Assembly (NCBI GenBank): GCA_002049455.2
Contig: KV919179.1
Coordinates: forward strand, 1-54,968
Length of the DNA: 54,968 nucleotides
Direction: 5' to 3'
Origin: Porphyra umbilicalis
Lineage: Eukaryota > Rhodophyta > Bangiophyceae > Bangiales > Bangiaceae
This document shows, piece after piece, positions 10,176 through 19,964 of the stretch; positions within the stretch are counted from its first letter, which is position 1; every line of letters begins with the position of its first letter. The position numbers were made by a program, and so were the translations under genes. Under the pieces are notes generated by a model. The model searched no databases. It saw only the letters and a program-made list of their open reading frames with translations, and was not told where the DNA came from.

Positions 10176-11780
10176 GTCTGTGGATGACGATGGAGTGTCG
10201 GTACCTGTTCTTTGAAGTTAGATGCGTGCCTGTTTTGATGGAGACGACTTTTGGAACACTCATCGTGCTGGTCACTTGTCCAGCTCCACACTCGCCCCCG
10301 GCACGACCGCCAGTGGCACGCCGCCGCCGCCGATTGCATCTGAGACCACGGTCAGCCTCCTCACACGCCGCAATCCTGGATCCTTGAGCGCATCTATGCC
10401 TTCACTTGGAGCCGCCAACACCTCGGCGACCTGCTCAGCACCCCCCCTCTCAATCCACTTGGATGCCAATCTGCGGCAGCCGACCGCCTCGGACAGGACA
10501 TCCAGCTGTACAAATCACCTCCCTGATAACCCAAATGAGGACAACATACCGCGGCTGAGTGACGCCGACACCACGACCTGGTGACTCACGTATCATTGGA
10601 CATAGACCACTAACAACGTCTGGGCGCCACCAACTGAAGCCGACACTATCAGCTGTTCCAGTCTGTCCATTGAAAGAACAAGCCTCTGCGGTACAAGTAT
10701 CTCTTCAGTCTCTTACGCATGAGACGAGAACCTCACACCACCCCCTCGATGACACCACGACGCACTCTTATCACTTCCTGCCCTGTCTCACATGCCCACT
10801 CCACGACTGCCACGGCCGCCCTGTCGCCGACGACAACCGCCGACACGACTCACAGCTCCACCGCGCACACCGCCTCAACGTCTGCCATGGCCACCTGACC
10901 GGCCTCGTCCAGGGGCGATACCAAAGCTAGGCGCCACGCGCATATAGACACCACGACCGCGCTACGCACCCGTGTAGCACGATCACCGGCATTTTCTCAG
11001 CCGTGCGTCCCTGACCTCACAGGGAATTCCGTCAGACATCTCTCGAAAACGACCACAAACGCCACGCTTACGCCGCCGATCACCGCTCGAGAAACGAGCT
11101 TTCCTGGTCGACCTACACATACGACATGTCCTATCAAGTCGAGTTTCTGGTTGAGGATGATGTTCAGGTCACAGAGCGGCGCAAGCAGTCAGCGTAAGCG
11201 AGACCCGCCGGTCCCGCGTCATCATACAACAGGAGCTCTCTGCCCATGACCACGACGGCAGTCTCATCTCCCCCGGCCACCGACGACTCAGCCATCAGCC
11301 CGGGAGCGCACCGCCCCGCCACTACCTCCTACCCGACCTTTCCGCCGCCGAGCTCCGCCGACAGGACCTCCAGACCCGCCACACGCACACCAACCACTAC
11401 AGCGGACCCCGCCTCGACGCCTCCGAGCAACGCAGCCAGGACCTCCAGCTGCGTCTCACAACCCTCAACCAAGACAGCGGACACTGCCTTTCCGCCGCAC
11501 CCCCCACCACTGGTCGGCGGGCTACGCCGACGACGAGTTGGCGCCCGCAGGCGTCCGTCGCACCGCCGACAACGTGCGTACCCGCCATGACCTCGCTGCG
11601 CGATCAGGGCGGACGCCTGCGCGGCAAAAAGACACGTACGCACGGGAGAGCGAGCGACGCGCCGCTGCGGGGCGTCGCAGGGGAAACTTCACCCCATTCC
11701 CGAAAGAATGAAAAGTGCTTTCACGACAGGACCCAAGACACGTGGCCACATCCGCGCCTCCCCATCTTTACCGCCACGCC
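10176..11780. other. Non-coding stretch between hAT transposase and satellite
   Basis: Pyrimidine-rich, CCAC/CGAC-rich DNA with many Ser/Thr/Pro-rich open frames that begin and end at random. No motif is recognised. CTCACAACCCTC at about 11455 resembles a hAT right end (CAACCCTA) but lacks the final A, and I could not match a duplication. Confidence 0.4.
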
Positions 11781-11859
11781 CACAGCTGCACCACGTCGCG
11801 ACCGCTGCCTCTCGCACCGCCTCCACCACGGACATCGCTCTTGCAAAGCGCCGCACATG

Positions 11860-14800
11860 CCGCCGTGCCGCCGCCTTGCCGCCGCCGCCCCGCCACGCCG
11901 CCGCGCCGCCAAAACGCCGCCGCCGCCAACCTTGTGCGCGCCGGCGGAGGCGGCGTCGCGGCGGTCATCGTGCCGGTGTCGCCGCGGCGGTGGCCGCCGC
12001 GTGTTGGGTGCGGCGGCGGGGCGGGCTTCTCCAGCACCCGCCCCGCCGCCGCCGCCGCAACCAAAGAGCCCCCCCCCAACGACTGCACCAACACCCCCTT
12101 CGCGCCGTCGCGCCGCCGTGCCGCCGCTTTGCCGCCGCCGCGCCGCCGCGTTGCCGCGCTGCCACCATGCCGCCGCCGCGAACCTTGTGAGCGCCGGCGG
12201 CGGTGGCGGCGCGGCGGCGATCGTGCCGCCGCCGGCGCGGCGGCGACCGCAGCGTATTGGGTGCGGTGGCGGGGTGGGCGTCTCCAGCACCCGCCCCGCC
12301 GCCGCCGCCCCGACTAAACCCCCCCCCCCCACGACCGCACCATCACCCCCCCAGCGCCGCAGCGCCGCCGTGCCGGCGCCTTGACGCCGCCGCGCCGCCG
12401 CGCCGCCGCGCCGCCGGATCGCCGCCGCCGCCGACCTTGTGCGCCCCGGCGAAGGGGGCGCCGCGGCGGTGATCGTGCCGCTGCCGACGCGGCGGCGGCC
12501 GCCGCGTGTTGGGTGCGGCGGCGGGGCGGGCATCTCCAGCACCCGCCCTGCCGCCGCCACCGCAACCAAAAAGCCCGACGCTACGACGCCCAGGGCCCCC
12601 CCATCTCTGCAAACGCACGCGTTGGCCACACTGTACCCTTCCTCTCCGCCTCGAGAATAAGCGTGTAGAGTTTAGCACCCGTCCGACACCTTGCGTAAGA
12701 GTTATGCTCGTCGCCGTACCCCAAGTCCCAATCTTGCTATTCAGAATAATTTGACACGGGGTCATGTAGAACGGAATATTCATCACTCTTTCCACGCTCG
12801 CCCACACGTTGAAAACAAACCGAGACTCATTCACTCTCATATGCGTCCGTAGTACTTCAGGCATGCGACCCCCGAACTGAATCCTACTTCGCTCTCCGGA
12901 GATACACCTCCAAATCCAAATCTTCGGTTTCAGTTCACTTGAGCCGCCCACACCGCCCAAAATTTGCTGCCTTGGCCCACCTGCCCCATACCACCGGCAT
13001 GCCCGTTGGATGTAGATAATAACTGTAGAGTTACATGGACATTGAACGTCTAGGTACAGAGATACACCTCCCAATCCATCACCCCCCCAGCGCCGCCGCG
13101 CCGCCGTGCCGGCGCCTTGCCGCCGCCGCGCCGCCGCGCCGCCGAACCGCCGCCGCCGCCGACCTTGTGCGCCTCGGCGGAGGCGACGCCGCGGCGGCGA
13201 TCGTGCCGCTGCCGACGCGGCGGCAGCCGCCGCGTGTTGGGTGCGGCGGCGGGGCGGGCTTCTCCAGCACCCGCCCCGCCGCCGCCGACGCAACCAAAAA
13301 GCCCCCCCCCCCACGACTGCACCAACACCCCCTTCGCGCCGTCGCGCCGCCGTGCCGCCGCTTTGCCACCGCCGCGCCGCCGCGTTGCCGCGCTGCCACC
13401 ATGCCGCCGCCGCGAACCTTGTCAGCGCCGGCGGCGGTGGCGGCGCGGCGGCGATCGTGCCGCCGCCGGCGCGGCGGCGACCGCAGCGTATTGGGTGCGG
13501 TGGCGGGGTGGGCGTCTCCAGCACCCGCCCCGCCGCCGCCGCCCCAACTAAACCCCCCCCCCCCACGACCGCACCATCACCCCCCCAGCGCCGCAGCGCC
13601 GCCGTGCCGGCGCCTTGACGCCGCCGCGCCGCCGCGCCGCCGCGCCGCCGGATCGCCGCCGCCGCCGACCTTGTGCGCCCCGGCGAAGGGGGCGCCGCGG
13701 CGGTGATCGTGCCGCTGCCGACGCGGCGGCGGCCGCCGCGTGTTGGGTGCGGCGGCGGGGCGGGCATCTCCAGCACCCGCCCTGCCGCCGCCACCGCAAC
13801 CAAAAAGCCCGACGCTACGACGCCCAGGGCCCCCCCATCTCTGCAAACGCACGCGTTGGCCACACTGTACCCTTCCTCTCCGCCTCGAGAATAAGCGTGT
13901 AGAGTTTAGCACCCGTCCGACACCTTGCGTAAGAGTTATGCTCGTCGCCGTACCCCAAGTCCCAATCTTGCTATTCAGAATAATTTGACACGGGGTCATG
14001 TAGAACGGAATATTCATCACTCTTTCCACGCTCGCCCACACGTTGAAAACAAACCGAGACTCATTCACTCTCATATGCGTCCGTAGTACTTCAGGCATGC
14101 GACCCCCGAACTGAATCCTACTTCGCTCTCCGGAGATACACCTCCAAATCCAAATCTTCGGTTTCAGTTCACTTGAGCCGCCCACACCGCCCAAAATTTG
14201 CTGCCTTGGCCCACCTGCCCCATACCACCGGCATGCCCGTTGGATGTAGATAATAACTGTAGAGTTACATGGACATTGAACGTCTAGGTACAGAGATACA
14301 CCTCCCAATCCATCACCCCCCCAGCGCCGCCGCGCCGCCGTGCCGGCGCCTTGCCGCCGCCGCGCCGCCGCGCCGCCGGATCGCCGTCGCCGCCGACCTT
14401 GTGCGCCTCGGCGGAGGCGACGCCGCGGCGGCGATCGTGCCGCTGCCGACGCGGCGGCAGCCGCCGCGTGTTGGGTGCGGCGGCGGGGCGGGCATCTCCA
14501 GCACCCGCCCCGCCGCCGCCACCCCGAACAAAACACCCCCCCCCCCTCGACCGCACCATCACCCCCCCCGCGCCGCCGCACCGCCGTGCCGCCGGCTTGC
14601 CGCCGCCGCGCCGCCGCCGCCAACTTTGTGTGCGCCGGCGCCGGCGGCGACGCGGCGGCGATCCTGCCGCCTCCGGCACGGCGGCAGCCGCCGCGTGTTG
14701 AGTGCGCCGGCGGGGCGGGCGTTTCCAGCACCCGCCCCGCCGCCGGCGCCCCCGACCAGAACACCTCCTCTGGGACATACACCCTTCCCGCGCCGCCGCG

Positions 14801-15060
14801 CCGCCGTGCCGCCGCCTTGACGCCGCGGCGCCGCCGCGCGGCCGAGCCGCCACCACGCCGCCGCCGCCGGCCTTGTGCGCGGCGGCGGCGGCGGCGGCGC
14901 GGCGACGATCGTGCCGCTGCCGGCGCGGCGACGGCAGCCGCGTGTTGGGTGCGGCGGCAGGGCGGGTTTCTCCAGCACCCGCCCCGCCGCCGCGGCCCCA
15001 ACCAAGACGCCCCCCCCCCCACGACCGCGCCAACGCCCGCACCGCGCCGTCGCGCCGTCG
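11860..15060 (+). repeat. GC-rich satellite block of about 250-bp monomers (block 1)
   Basis: Nine monomers can be recognised from the conserved core GTGTTGGGTGCGGCGGCGGG (variants GTATTGGGTG, GTGTTGAGTG) followed by CTCCAGCACCCGCCCCGCC. The cores start near 12001, 12252, 12506, 13235, 13487, 13740, 14470, 14695 and 14942. Each unit also has ACCTTGTGCGCGCCGGCGG before the core and a C-run with ACCGCACCAACACCCCC after it. The many open frames across it are by-products of the CCG/CGG content. Two identical AT-richer inserts split the block (see the higher-order duplication). Confidence 0.9.
12000..14520 (+). repeat. 1,234-bp tandem higher-order duplication inside satellite block 1
   Basis: Copy 1 is about 12000-13233 and copy 2 about 13234-14520, offset by 1,234 bp throughout. 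Each copy holds three satellite monomers plus a 500-bp non-satellite insert (about 12570-13083 and 13804-14317). The insert begins GCCCGACGCTACGACGCCCA and ends just before CACCCCCCCAGCGCC. The inserts look identical by eye, so the duplication is recent. Confidence 0.9.
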
Positions 15061-15085
15061 TTGTGATGGTATTGGGAAAAAGTGA

Positions 15086-15160
15086 ATATCGGAGCGTAGG
15101 AATCGAACATGTGACCTCCCGGAGAGTAGTTTGGCGCGCTAAACCACTTGGCCGCAGGCA
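15086..15160 (-). ncRNA. tRNA-like / SINE-like relic
   Basis: The minus strand carries an A-box-like CGGCCAAGTGGTTTAGCGCG and a B-box TGTTCGATTCC, spaced as in a tRNA gene, followed by ACGCTCC. The T-stem and acceptor stem do not pair well, so it is not a working tRNA. It is better explained as a tRNA-derived SINE head or a tRNA relic between two satellite blocks. Confidence 0.35.
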
Positions 15161-15299
15161 TTTCATCCATGATCTCAAGCCAAGTTGGGGGTTCCAAGTC
15201 CCCTCGTATTACGAATACCCACCCCGGGTAAGCCTGCTCCTCCACGACCTTGTGCAGTTCAAGTACCATCCCAGCGTTTGCCACAAATGCTACAGCCGT

Positions 15300-15600
15300 G
15301 CCGCCGCCATGGCGCCTTGGCGCCGCCGCGCAGCCGCGCCGCCACCACGCCGCCGCCGCCGACCTTGTGCGCGCCGGCGGCTACGGCAGCGCAACGGGGA
15401 CTGTGCCGCCGCCAGCGCGGTGGCACCTGCCGCATGTTGAGTGCGACGGCGGGGCAGGCGTTTCCAGCTCCAGCCCCGCCGCCGCCGCCCCGACCAAAGC
15501 ACCGCCCGCCCCACGACAGCACTACCACCCCCCCAGCGCCGTCGCGCCGCCGTGCCGCCGCCTTGCCGCCGCCGCGCCGGCGCCGCTAACCTCTTGCCGG
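15300..15600 (+). repeat. Satellite block 2 (one diverged monomer)
   Basis: One monomer of the same family, with core ATGTTGAGTGCGACGGCGGG at about 15432, then CAGGCGTTTCCAGCTCCAGC. It is separated from block 1 by 240 bp that contain the tRNA-like relic. Confidence 0.8.
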
Positions 15601-16064
15601 GCGACAGGCAGCAGTCAGAGCACAGCGCACACCACACGTTCAGCTCATGGCTCTCGCCATCCTCGCGTCAACGCCAAAAGATCGTCCAGGAACCCTCCAG
15701 AAGCGGCCCTGCGCGAAGGCCAGCTGGCCGGTTGGACATCACAAGAGCAGCACTGTTGCACGCGCGTCGTTCCTATTTTCTGGACTGGCGCCCCCGGAAT
15801 CCGTACGAATCAATCGGATTAGACTATTCGATTATATCAACAATCGAACGAATACATGATTCAGAGAAAAATTCTGATCTGGACACCGATCAAAAGGAGA
15901 TATCTTAATCTGGAATCGAGCCCGTGTCGAAAATTTTATCTGGAATGCTCTCTGACAGCCAAAGATTGTATCTGATTGTTGCATGAAATCGCTGCTCCGA
16001 AAGCCCCTGGTTGTAAGGTGTCACGCCTTCACGCCCCGGAAATCGGGGCGTGTTCACCAACCCT
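15601..16064. other. AT-richer non-coding stretch up to the hAT right end
   Basis: No gene. Base composition drops to near 45-50% GC around 15790-15960, unlike the flanking satellite. CACGCCTTCACGCCCC at 16023-16038 and GGGGCGTG at 16045-16052 form the hairpin-bearing subterminal region of the proposed hAT right end. Confidence 0.5.
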
Positions 16065-16252
16065 AGGTTTTTGTGCCCCGGGAAAGGTTGGGCCCGAAGG
16101 AATAGGCGAAATTAGTCAAGAGGTGCCCCAACGACCTTACTCGCGCAGGTCTCAGATTTCTGGCCCGACCGCGACCTTTCCCCGGCCCGAACCGCGGATC
16201 AAGTTACGGAAGCCTCTTTGGCCAATCACATGCCCGTGTCCAACATTTGCTA

Positions 16253-16411
16253 GCGATCGAGCGCAAGCGCGCTCTAAGTGCGCCGAGCGCCACTTCGCCA
16301 GCGCCAAAAATGGACCTCCCGGCGCCCTTCCCCCAGCCGATGTCGGCGACAGACCATCGCCGCGCGCGATGTGGCGCTCGGCGCACTTCGAGCGCGCTTG
16401 CGCTCGATCGC
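16253..16411. mobile_element. 159-bp foldback element
   Basis: Arms of 41 bp, 16253-16293 and 16371-16411, are reverse complements with one mismatch (starting GCGATCGAGCGCAAGCGCGC) around a 77-bp loop. No target duplication is recognisable. It is probably a small foldback MITE, or a structured DNA of unknown role. Confidence 0.75.
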
Positions 16412-16779
16412 GCACGAGTATCCAGACAGCCGTTGTCTCAGGCAGCCTTCAAATCTGATATTGTCGACGATTCCAATTTGAATCTACCAGAGAGCGCAAC
16501 ACGTGGGCTCCCGCATCGCTAGATAACCCATCTGCTGCAGGCCACTGCCGGTTGAGAAGCATCAGGTATGTTGTGGGCAGACGACCTTACCCAGGGGGGT
16601 TGGTAGGACCTTTCCCGCCGTGGTTCCTGCGAGTTATGGTACTCCGGGAAAGGTTCCCCGGGGAGACTGCGAGAGAGCACAAACGGCGCACGTGTCACTG
16701 AGAAACCCCCCACAGAGGCACTTGGAGTGGGTTCGGTGGGTTAGGACTAACTAGGGGTCTAATCGGAACTAGGGGGGAC
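16412..16779. other. Short non-coding stretch before the LTR
   Basis: No gene is seen. Two GGGAAAGGTT motifs, one at about 16079 and one at about 16646, may be old repeat traces. Confidence 0.4.
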
Positions 16780-17327
16780 TGTAGCACCACTGGGCGGGGG
16801 TGGTGCTGGCAACCCCTGACGGGGACCGGGGGGACGCGGCCCGCGGGTGGCAAGCAGCGGGACGCGCGGCACGGGCCACACGGCCACGCGGAAAGCGGTG
16901 GCGTGGGCCCCGCGCCCAATCCGGGCGCCGCGCGCCGTGGCGGTTTTGGGGCCCGCGCGCGCCACCGCGGGGCCTCGCCAGGGGCCGCCACGTCAGGCGC
17001 GCCCCGGCAGCCGCGATCCCCCCTCGTCTCTACTTATCGCATTGGGGGATTTACCTCGTATTGTACTTAGTTGTATTGGTTGGTCGGCGGCCGGGGACAA
17101 TTCCCATTAGGGGAATTGGGCCCCCGCAACGGTTCCCGCCCGATTTAGGAAGAAGGGCGACGACGGTGGGAGGCACCGTCGTCGCCGGCAAGTTAACCGT
17201 GCCTGTTGTCTTGTACCTTTGGCGGCCCCTCTTCCCGGATCGGGTGATCCTATAGGGGGCACGTTCTTTGGGCGGCCGCTGTGGGTTGCTTCCCTCCCCG
17301 GGACCGTGGCTACGGGGTTGTGCTACA
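16780..17327 (+). repeat. 5' long terminal repeat of an LTR retrotransposon
   Basis: 548 bp beginning TGTAGCACCAC and ending GTTGTGCTACA. The two ends share the perfect 8-bp inverted terminus TGTAGCAC/GTGCTACA and obey the TG...CA rule. A candidate primer-binding site follows two bases later and a gag frame after that. No second copy of this LTR is visible in the window. Confidence 0.75.
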
Positions 17328-17329
17328 TT

Positions 17330-17347
17330 TGGCGCTCCGGGTGAGAC
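17330..17347 (+). promoter_or_regulatory. Candidate primer-binding site
   Basis: TGGCGCTCCGGGTGAGAC starts two bases after the LTR. TGG at the start would pair with a tRNA 3'-CCA end, as LTR retrotransposons require. The matching tRNA is not identified. Confidence 0.5.
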
Positions 17348-17450
17348 CATTGGTCTTACGCCCGGTTTCACGACCCTCGGCCCCGATCTCGAGGTTGTAC
17401 AGGCCCGTGGGAGGAACCGCTTCAAGGCACGCGCCGCGGCCCTCGAAGTC

Positions 17451-19637
17451 ATGGACCGCGTCGCTTCCTCTTCTTCTTCCCCGTCCCTCGCCGGGGGCGC
17501 TCCCCGCGCGGTCGTGAGCGACAGCGACGTCGCCGCGGTTGCCGGGGCCCGGCCGGACGGACGGGGCGGGCTGCCATCCTTGCCTGACCTCATCGCCCTG
17601 GGGCGAGGGGGCCCGGCGGCGTCGACGGCGGGCGGTGGTTCGGTGGCGACGGTGCACGGCACGTCGCCCTCTGGCCCCGACCACGCGCATCCCGCGGCGA
17701 CCGACCGAGCCGTCGCCTCAGACCAGGGGCTGACGGGGATGACATCCCAACGGGGTCCGGGGGGGCCCGCGAACACCCCCCGGGACGTGGCGCGTCGGAG
17801 CGGCGTTTTCGCCCCGCCGAGGCGCCGGGACTCAGGGGCGACCCGTCTGCCCCCGGCGTCCGACGCGCGCCGACGGGCGGACGCGGAGACGACGGAGTTG
17901 GACACGACGGAGACGGAGGAGACGTTCTCTGCATGTGCGGCGGCGCGCAGCGCGCGTCGCCGCGGGGCCCCGCCGCCGACGGATGGCAGCGCGGCCCAGA
18001 TGGGGACTCGCTCGGGGCGCCGTGGTCATGCCACGCGTGGGTCCCGTCGGTCGGGCGGGCACCGCCTCGAGCCGGTCGCCGATACGACCGAGTCGCAGTT
18101 GCTCACGGCCGAGATGCGACAAGAGCTGGGGGAGCTGCGTCGCCTGCGGGACCAGATCGCCGAGACGGCCTCCTCGGCAGCCATGCCCGAGGCGCCGGCC
18201 GCGCCTCCTCGCGTGACCCCGCGCGCGGGACCGATCGCGTCCACCCGGTCTGCGGCGCCTACGCCCGGATGGGCCACCTCTCCAGCGGGGGGCGTCCATG
18301 CTGGGGCCCACTCCTCCGACAGCGAGGCGGATTCGGATGACACGGCTGAACCGGCGTCGTCAATGGCGGAATTCCGTGAGTCGATCGTTGGCGAGGCGGT
18401 CCGTCGCCTGCGGCGCGACCAACGGTTGGAACGGGTCACGGACCCCAGGTTTGTGCCCCTGTTCAAGACGGACGCCTATCGGATGTACGACCGCACGCCC
18501 GGGTTCTCGCGCACACAGCGGGCGCAGCAGCGCTACAACCGGCGTGACCTCAAGGAGATGATGCTCGCGGAGGACCGGCGCTGGGACGCCAAGGATCGGG
18601 TGAGCGTCATCAACTTTCTGCGAAAGCTGAAAAACTCCTGCGACGACCTAGGTGTGGCCGAGGGAGCCGCGGTGTACCTGCTTCAGTGGCTGGTCTCCGA
18701 GACCGTCATGGTGGTCATCCGCCGCGTGGTGCCCATGGGCAGCGATACGGCGGCAGTGGCCGCCCAGCCCAAGTTTAAACACATCATCCGTGAACTGCTG
18801 GAGGAATACGTGGACGAAGACGTCCTCTCTGATCGCCCCCGCGAGTTGCAGTACGCCAAGCAACACGCTTGGGAAACCGAGGGGCAGTTCGGGGACCGCA
18901 TCGTGGCGTTGAACGCCGCCCTCGGGGCCCTCCTGGACGGCAAACAGCTCAAGGCGGTGCTGGTGCAAGGAGTCTCCGAATCCCTCCGGGCCGCGGCGCG
19001 GCAGTACAACACGGCCGGGCGGTCGTTCACGAAGCTGAAGGCCCACCTTGATCGTGAAGGGAAGTCTTCCCGTGCCCTGCACAAGGTGAAGTTGGCGCCG
19101 AAGCCACCGGCCCGGAACCGGCTGTCGCTGACCCCGCGGAGCAAGGCCCCCGCGTCCAAGGCCCTCGGGGGCTCCCCCGAGGGGGATGGCGACGTGGCCA
19201 CGGTCGATGCCACCGCCGCGCCTTGGGATTGGCAGGCGGCGCAGACCGCCCTGGCGGCGGCTCAGGCAGAGGGCCCCGCGGCCTTCGTCGCCGGCCCCGG
19301 TGGACCGCCCCCGTCGGGGTGGGGACCGAGCCCGGCCCCCCGACCGGGTTACCGCCGCACGACGGAATTTGCGTCACCACTGACACAGGGCCCCGGTCCC
19401 GCGGCTTCCGGAGCCGCCGGGTCCCGGCTGGGCACCGCGGTCCCCTTCCCAGACCGCCCCAACGCGGCATACAGCCACGCGGGGCGGGACCGCGCACTAC
19501 CCCGCCCCTGGGGACGTGATCCACCTGCGGACGTCGCGTTGGTGCGGCGTGCAACCCGCCCACACAGACGCGAGGGAGCCGTGACTTGTGCATGGATCTC
19601 TGCCGTCAATGTCTCTGAGCATTGCGCTGGAGGATAA
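17451..19637 (+). CDS. Retrotransposon Gag-like capsid protein (element truncated before pol)
   Basis: 728 residues from the first ATG (17451) after the LTR and primer site; the frame is open from 17268. The first 300 residues are Ala/Gly/Ser/Arg-rich and low in complexity. The capsid-like helical region begins near MAEFRESIVGEAVRRL and contains FKTDAYRMYDRTPGF, DRVSVINFLRKLKNSC, LEEYVDEDVL and ETEGQFGDRIVALNAALGA. It resembles retrotransposon gag domains in helix spacing and in the R-x-Y/F-x-Q-x8-F pattern. A Pro/Gly-rich tail follows. No CCHC knuckle, protease or reverse transcriptase follows: from about 19590 the DNA changes to a dioxygenase-like fragment. The last ten or so codons are therefore probably not original. 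Confidence 0.65.
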   Translation: MDRVASSSSSPSLAGGAPRAVVSDSDVAAVAGARPDGRGGLPSLPDLIALGRGGPAASTAGGGSVATVHGTSPSGPDHAHPAATDRAVASDQGLTGMTSQRGPGGPANTPRDVARRSGVFAPPRRRDSGATRLPPASDARRRADAETTELDTTETEETFSACAAARSARRRGAPPPTDGSAAQMGTRSGRRGHATRGSRRSGGHRLEPVADTTESQLLTAEMRQELGELRRLRDQIAETASSAAMPEAPAAPPRVTPRAGPIASTRSAAPTPGWATSPAGGVHAGAHSSDSEADSDDTAEPASSMAEFRESIVGEAVRRLRRDQRLERVTDPRFVPLFKTDAYRMYDRTPGFSRTQRAQQRYNRRDLKEMMLAEDRRWDAKDRVSVINFLRKLKNSCDDLGVAEGAAVYLLQWLVSETVMVVIRRVVPMGSDTAAVAAQPKFKHIIRELLEEYVDEDVLSDRPRELQYAKQHAWETEGQFGDRIVALNAALGALLDGKQLKAVLVQGVSESLRAAARQYNTAGRSFTKLKAHLDREGKSSRALHKVKLAPKPPARNRLSLTPRSKAPASKALGGSPEGDGDVATVDATAAPWDWQAAQTALAAAQAEGPAAFVAGPGGPPPSGWGPSPAPRPGYRRTTEFASPLTQGPGPAASGAAGSRLGTAVPFPDRPNAAYSHAGRDRALPRPWGRDPPADVALVRRATRPHRREGAVTCAWISAVNVSEHCAGG

Positions 19638-19960
19638 TACGCGGGTAATGGTCTACCCCGGCAGCCACCGGCTCTCTCGCCGGTACGGCCATGCGAAGGT
19701 GTCCCGCAGCGAGGCGGGCAAGCCGGTCATCCTTACCCTTCGTCAGGGGTCTGCTCTGCTTCTTCGCCAAGACCTCATCCACCATGGCATGAAGGAAACA
19801 AAGGAAGAGGGCCCGCATGGAGGTATGTGCCCTGTACAGAACGATCGTCACTTTTTGTATATTCATCAAGGTCAGATGTCTGTAAGACCTGCATTGTGGA
19901 GTGGGTCTAACGATAGCTGTAGAATGTTCTTTTGCGCGACACACTCGTGGAATACCCAGG
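19609..19960 (+). pseudogene. 2-oxoglutarate/Fe(II) dioxygenase-like (PhyH-type) fragment
   Basis: The frame from ATG 19609 reads VMVYPGSHRLSRR, then a spacer, ILTLRQGSALLLRQDLIHHG and a short tail before running into satellite. A PGSH turn, a hydrophobic LRxGSALLLxxxLIHHG strand and the distal His are the C-terminal half of the double-stranded beta-helix of phytanoyl-CoA-dioxygenase-like enzymes. The proximal HxD half is missing, and a TGA stands just upstream (19582). It abuts the gag frame on the left and satellite on the right, so it is a captured or truncated piece, not a working gene. The family call is from motif memory. Confidence 0.4.
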
Positions 19961-19964
19961 CGCC

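Larger units (their letters stand above)
5275..16065 (+). mobile_element. Probable large hAT-type DNA transposon (composite) with BED/hAT transposase
   Basis: The left end TAGGGTTGGTTCGCACGCC (5275) and the right end, read on the minus strand from 16065 as TAGGGTTGGTGAACACGCCC, match and fit the hAT rule for terminal bases (T/C-A-G-G-G). The 8 bp outside are GGTTATTG (5267-5274) and GGTTTTTG (16066-16073), a 7/8 match as expected for a hAT 8-bp target duplication. A hAT transposase lies inside. Both ends contain clustered CACGCCCC motifs and small hairpins. The interior also holds inverted arms (5337-5374 / 6271-6308) and a satellite block, so it may be a nest of related elements rather than one unit. 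The ends are seen in the sequence; joining them into one element is inference. Confidence 0.55.

Noticed and set aside
11587..15908. Many long Pro/Arg/Ala-rich open frames on both strands in the satellite (for example 12343-13863 and 13577-15178 on the minus strand)
   Set aside because: They follow the satellite period, exist in several frames at once and are duplicated with the 1,234-bp repeat. They reflect CCG/CGG content, not genes.
19609..19960. Reading the dioxygenase fragment as TET/JBP, which is known to travel with KDZ elements
   Set aside because: The PGSH and LIHHG pattern fits PhyH-like enzymes better, the HxD half is missing, and it is 18 kb from the KDZ element.
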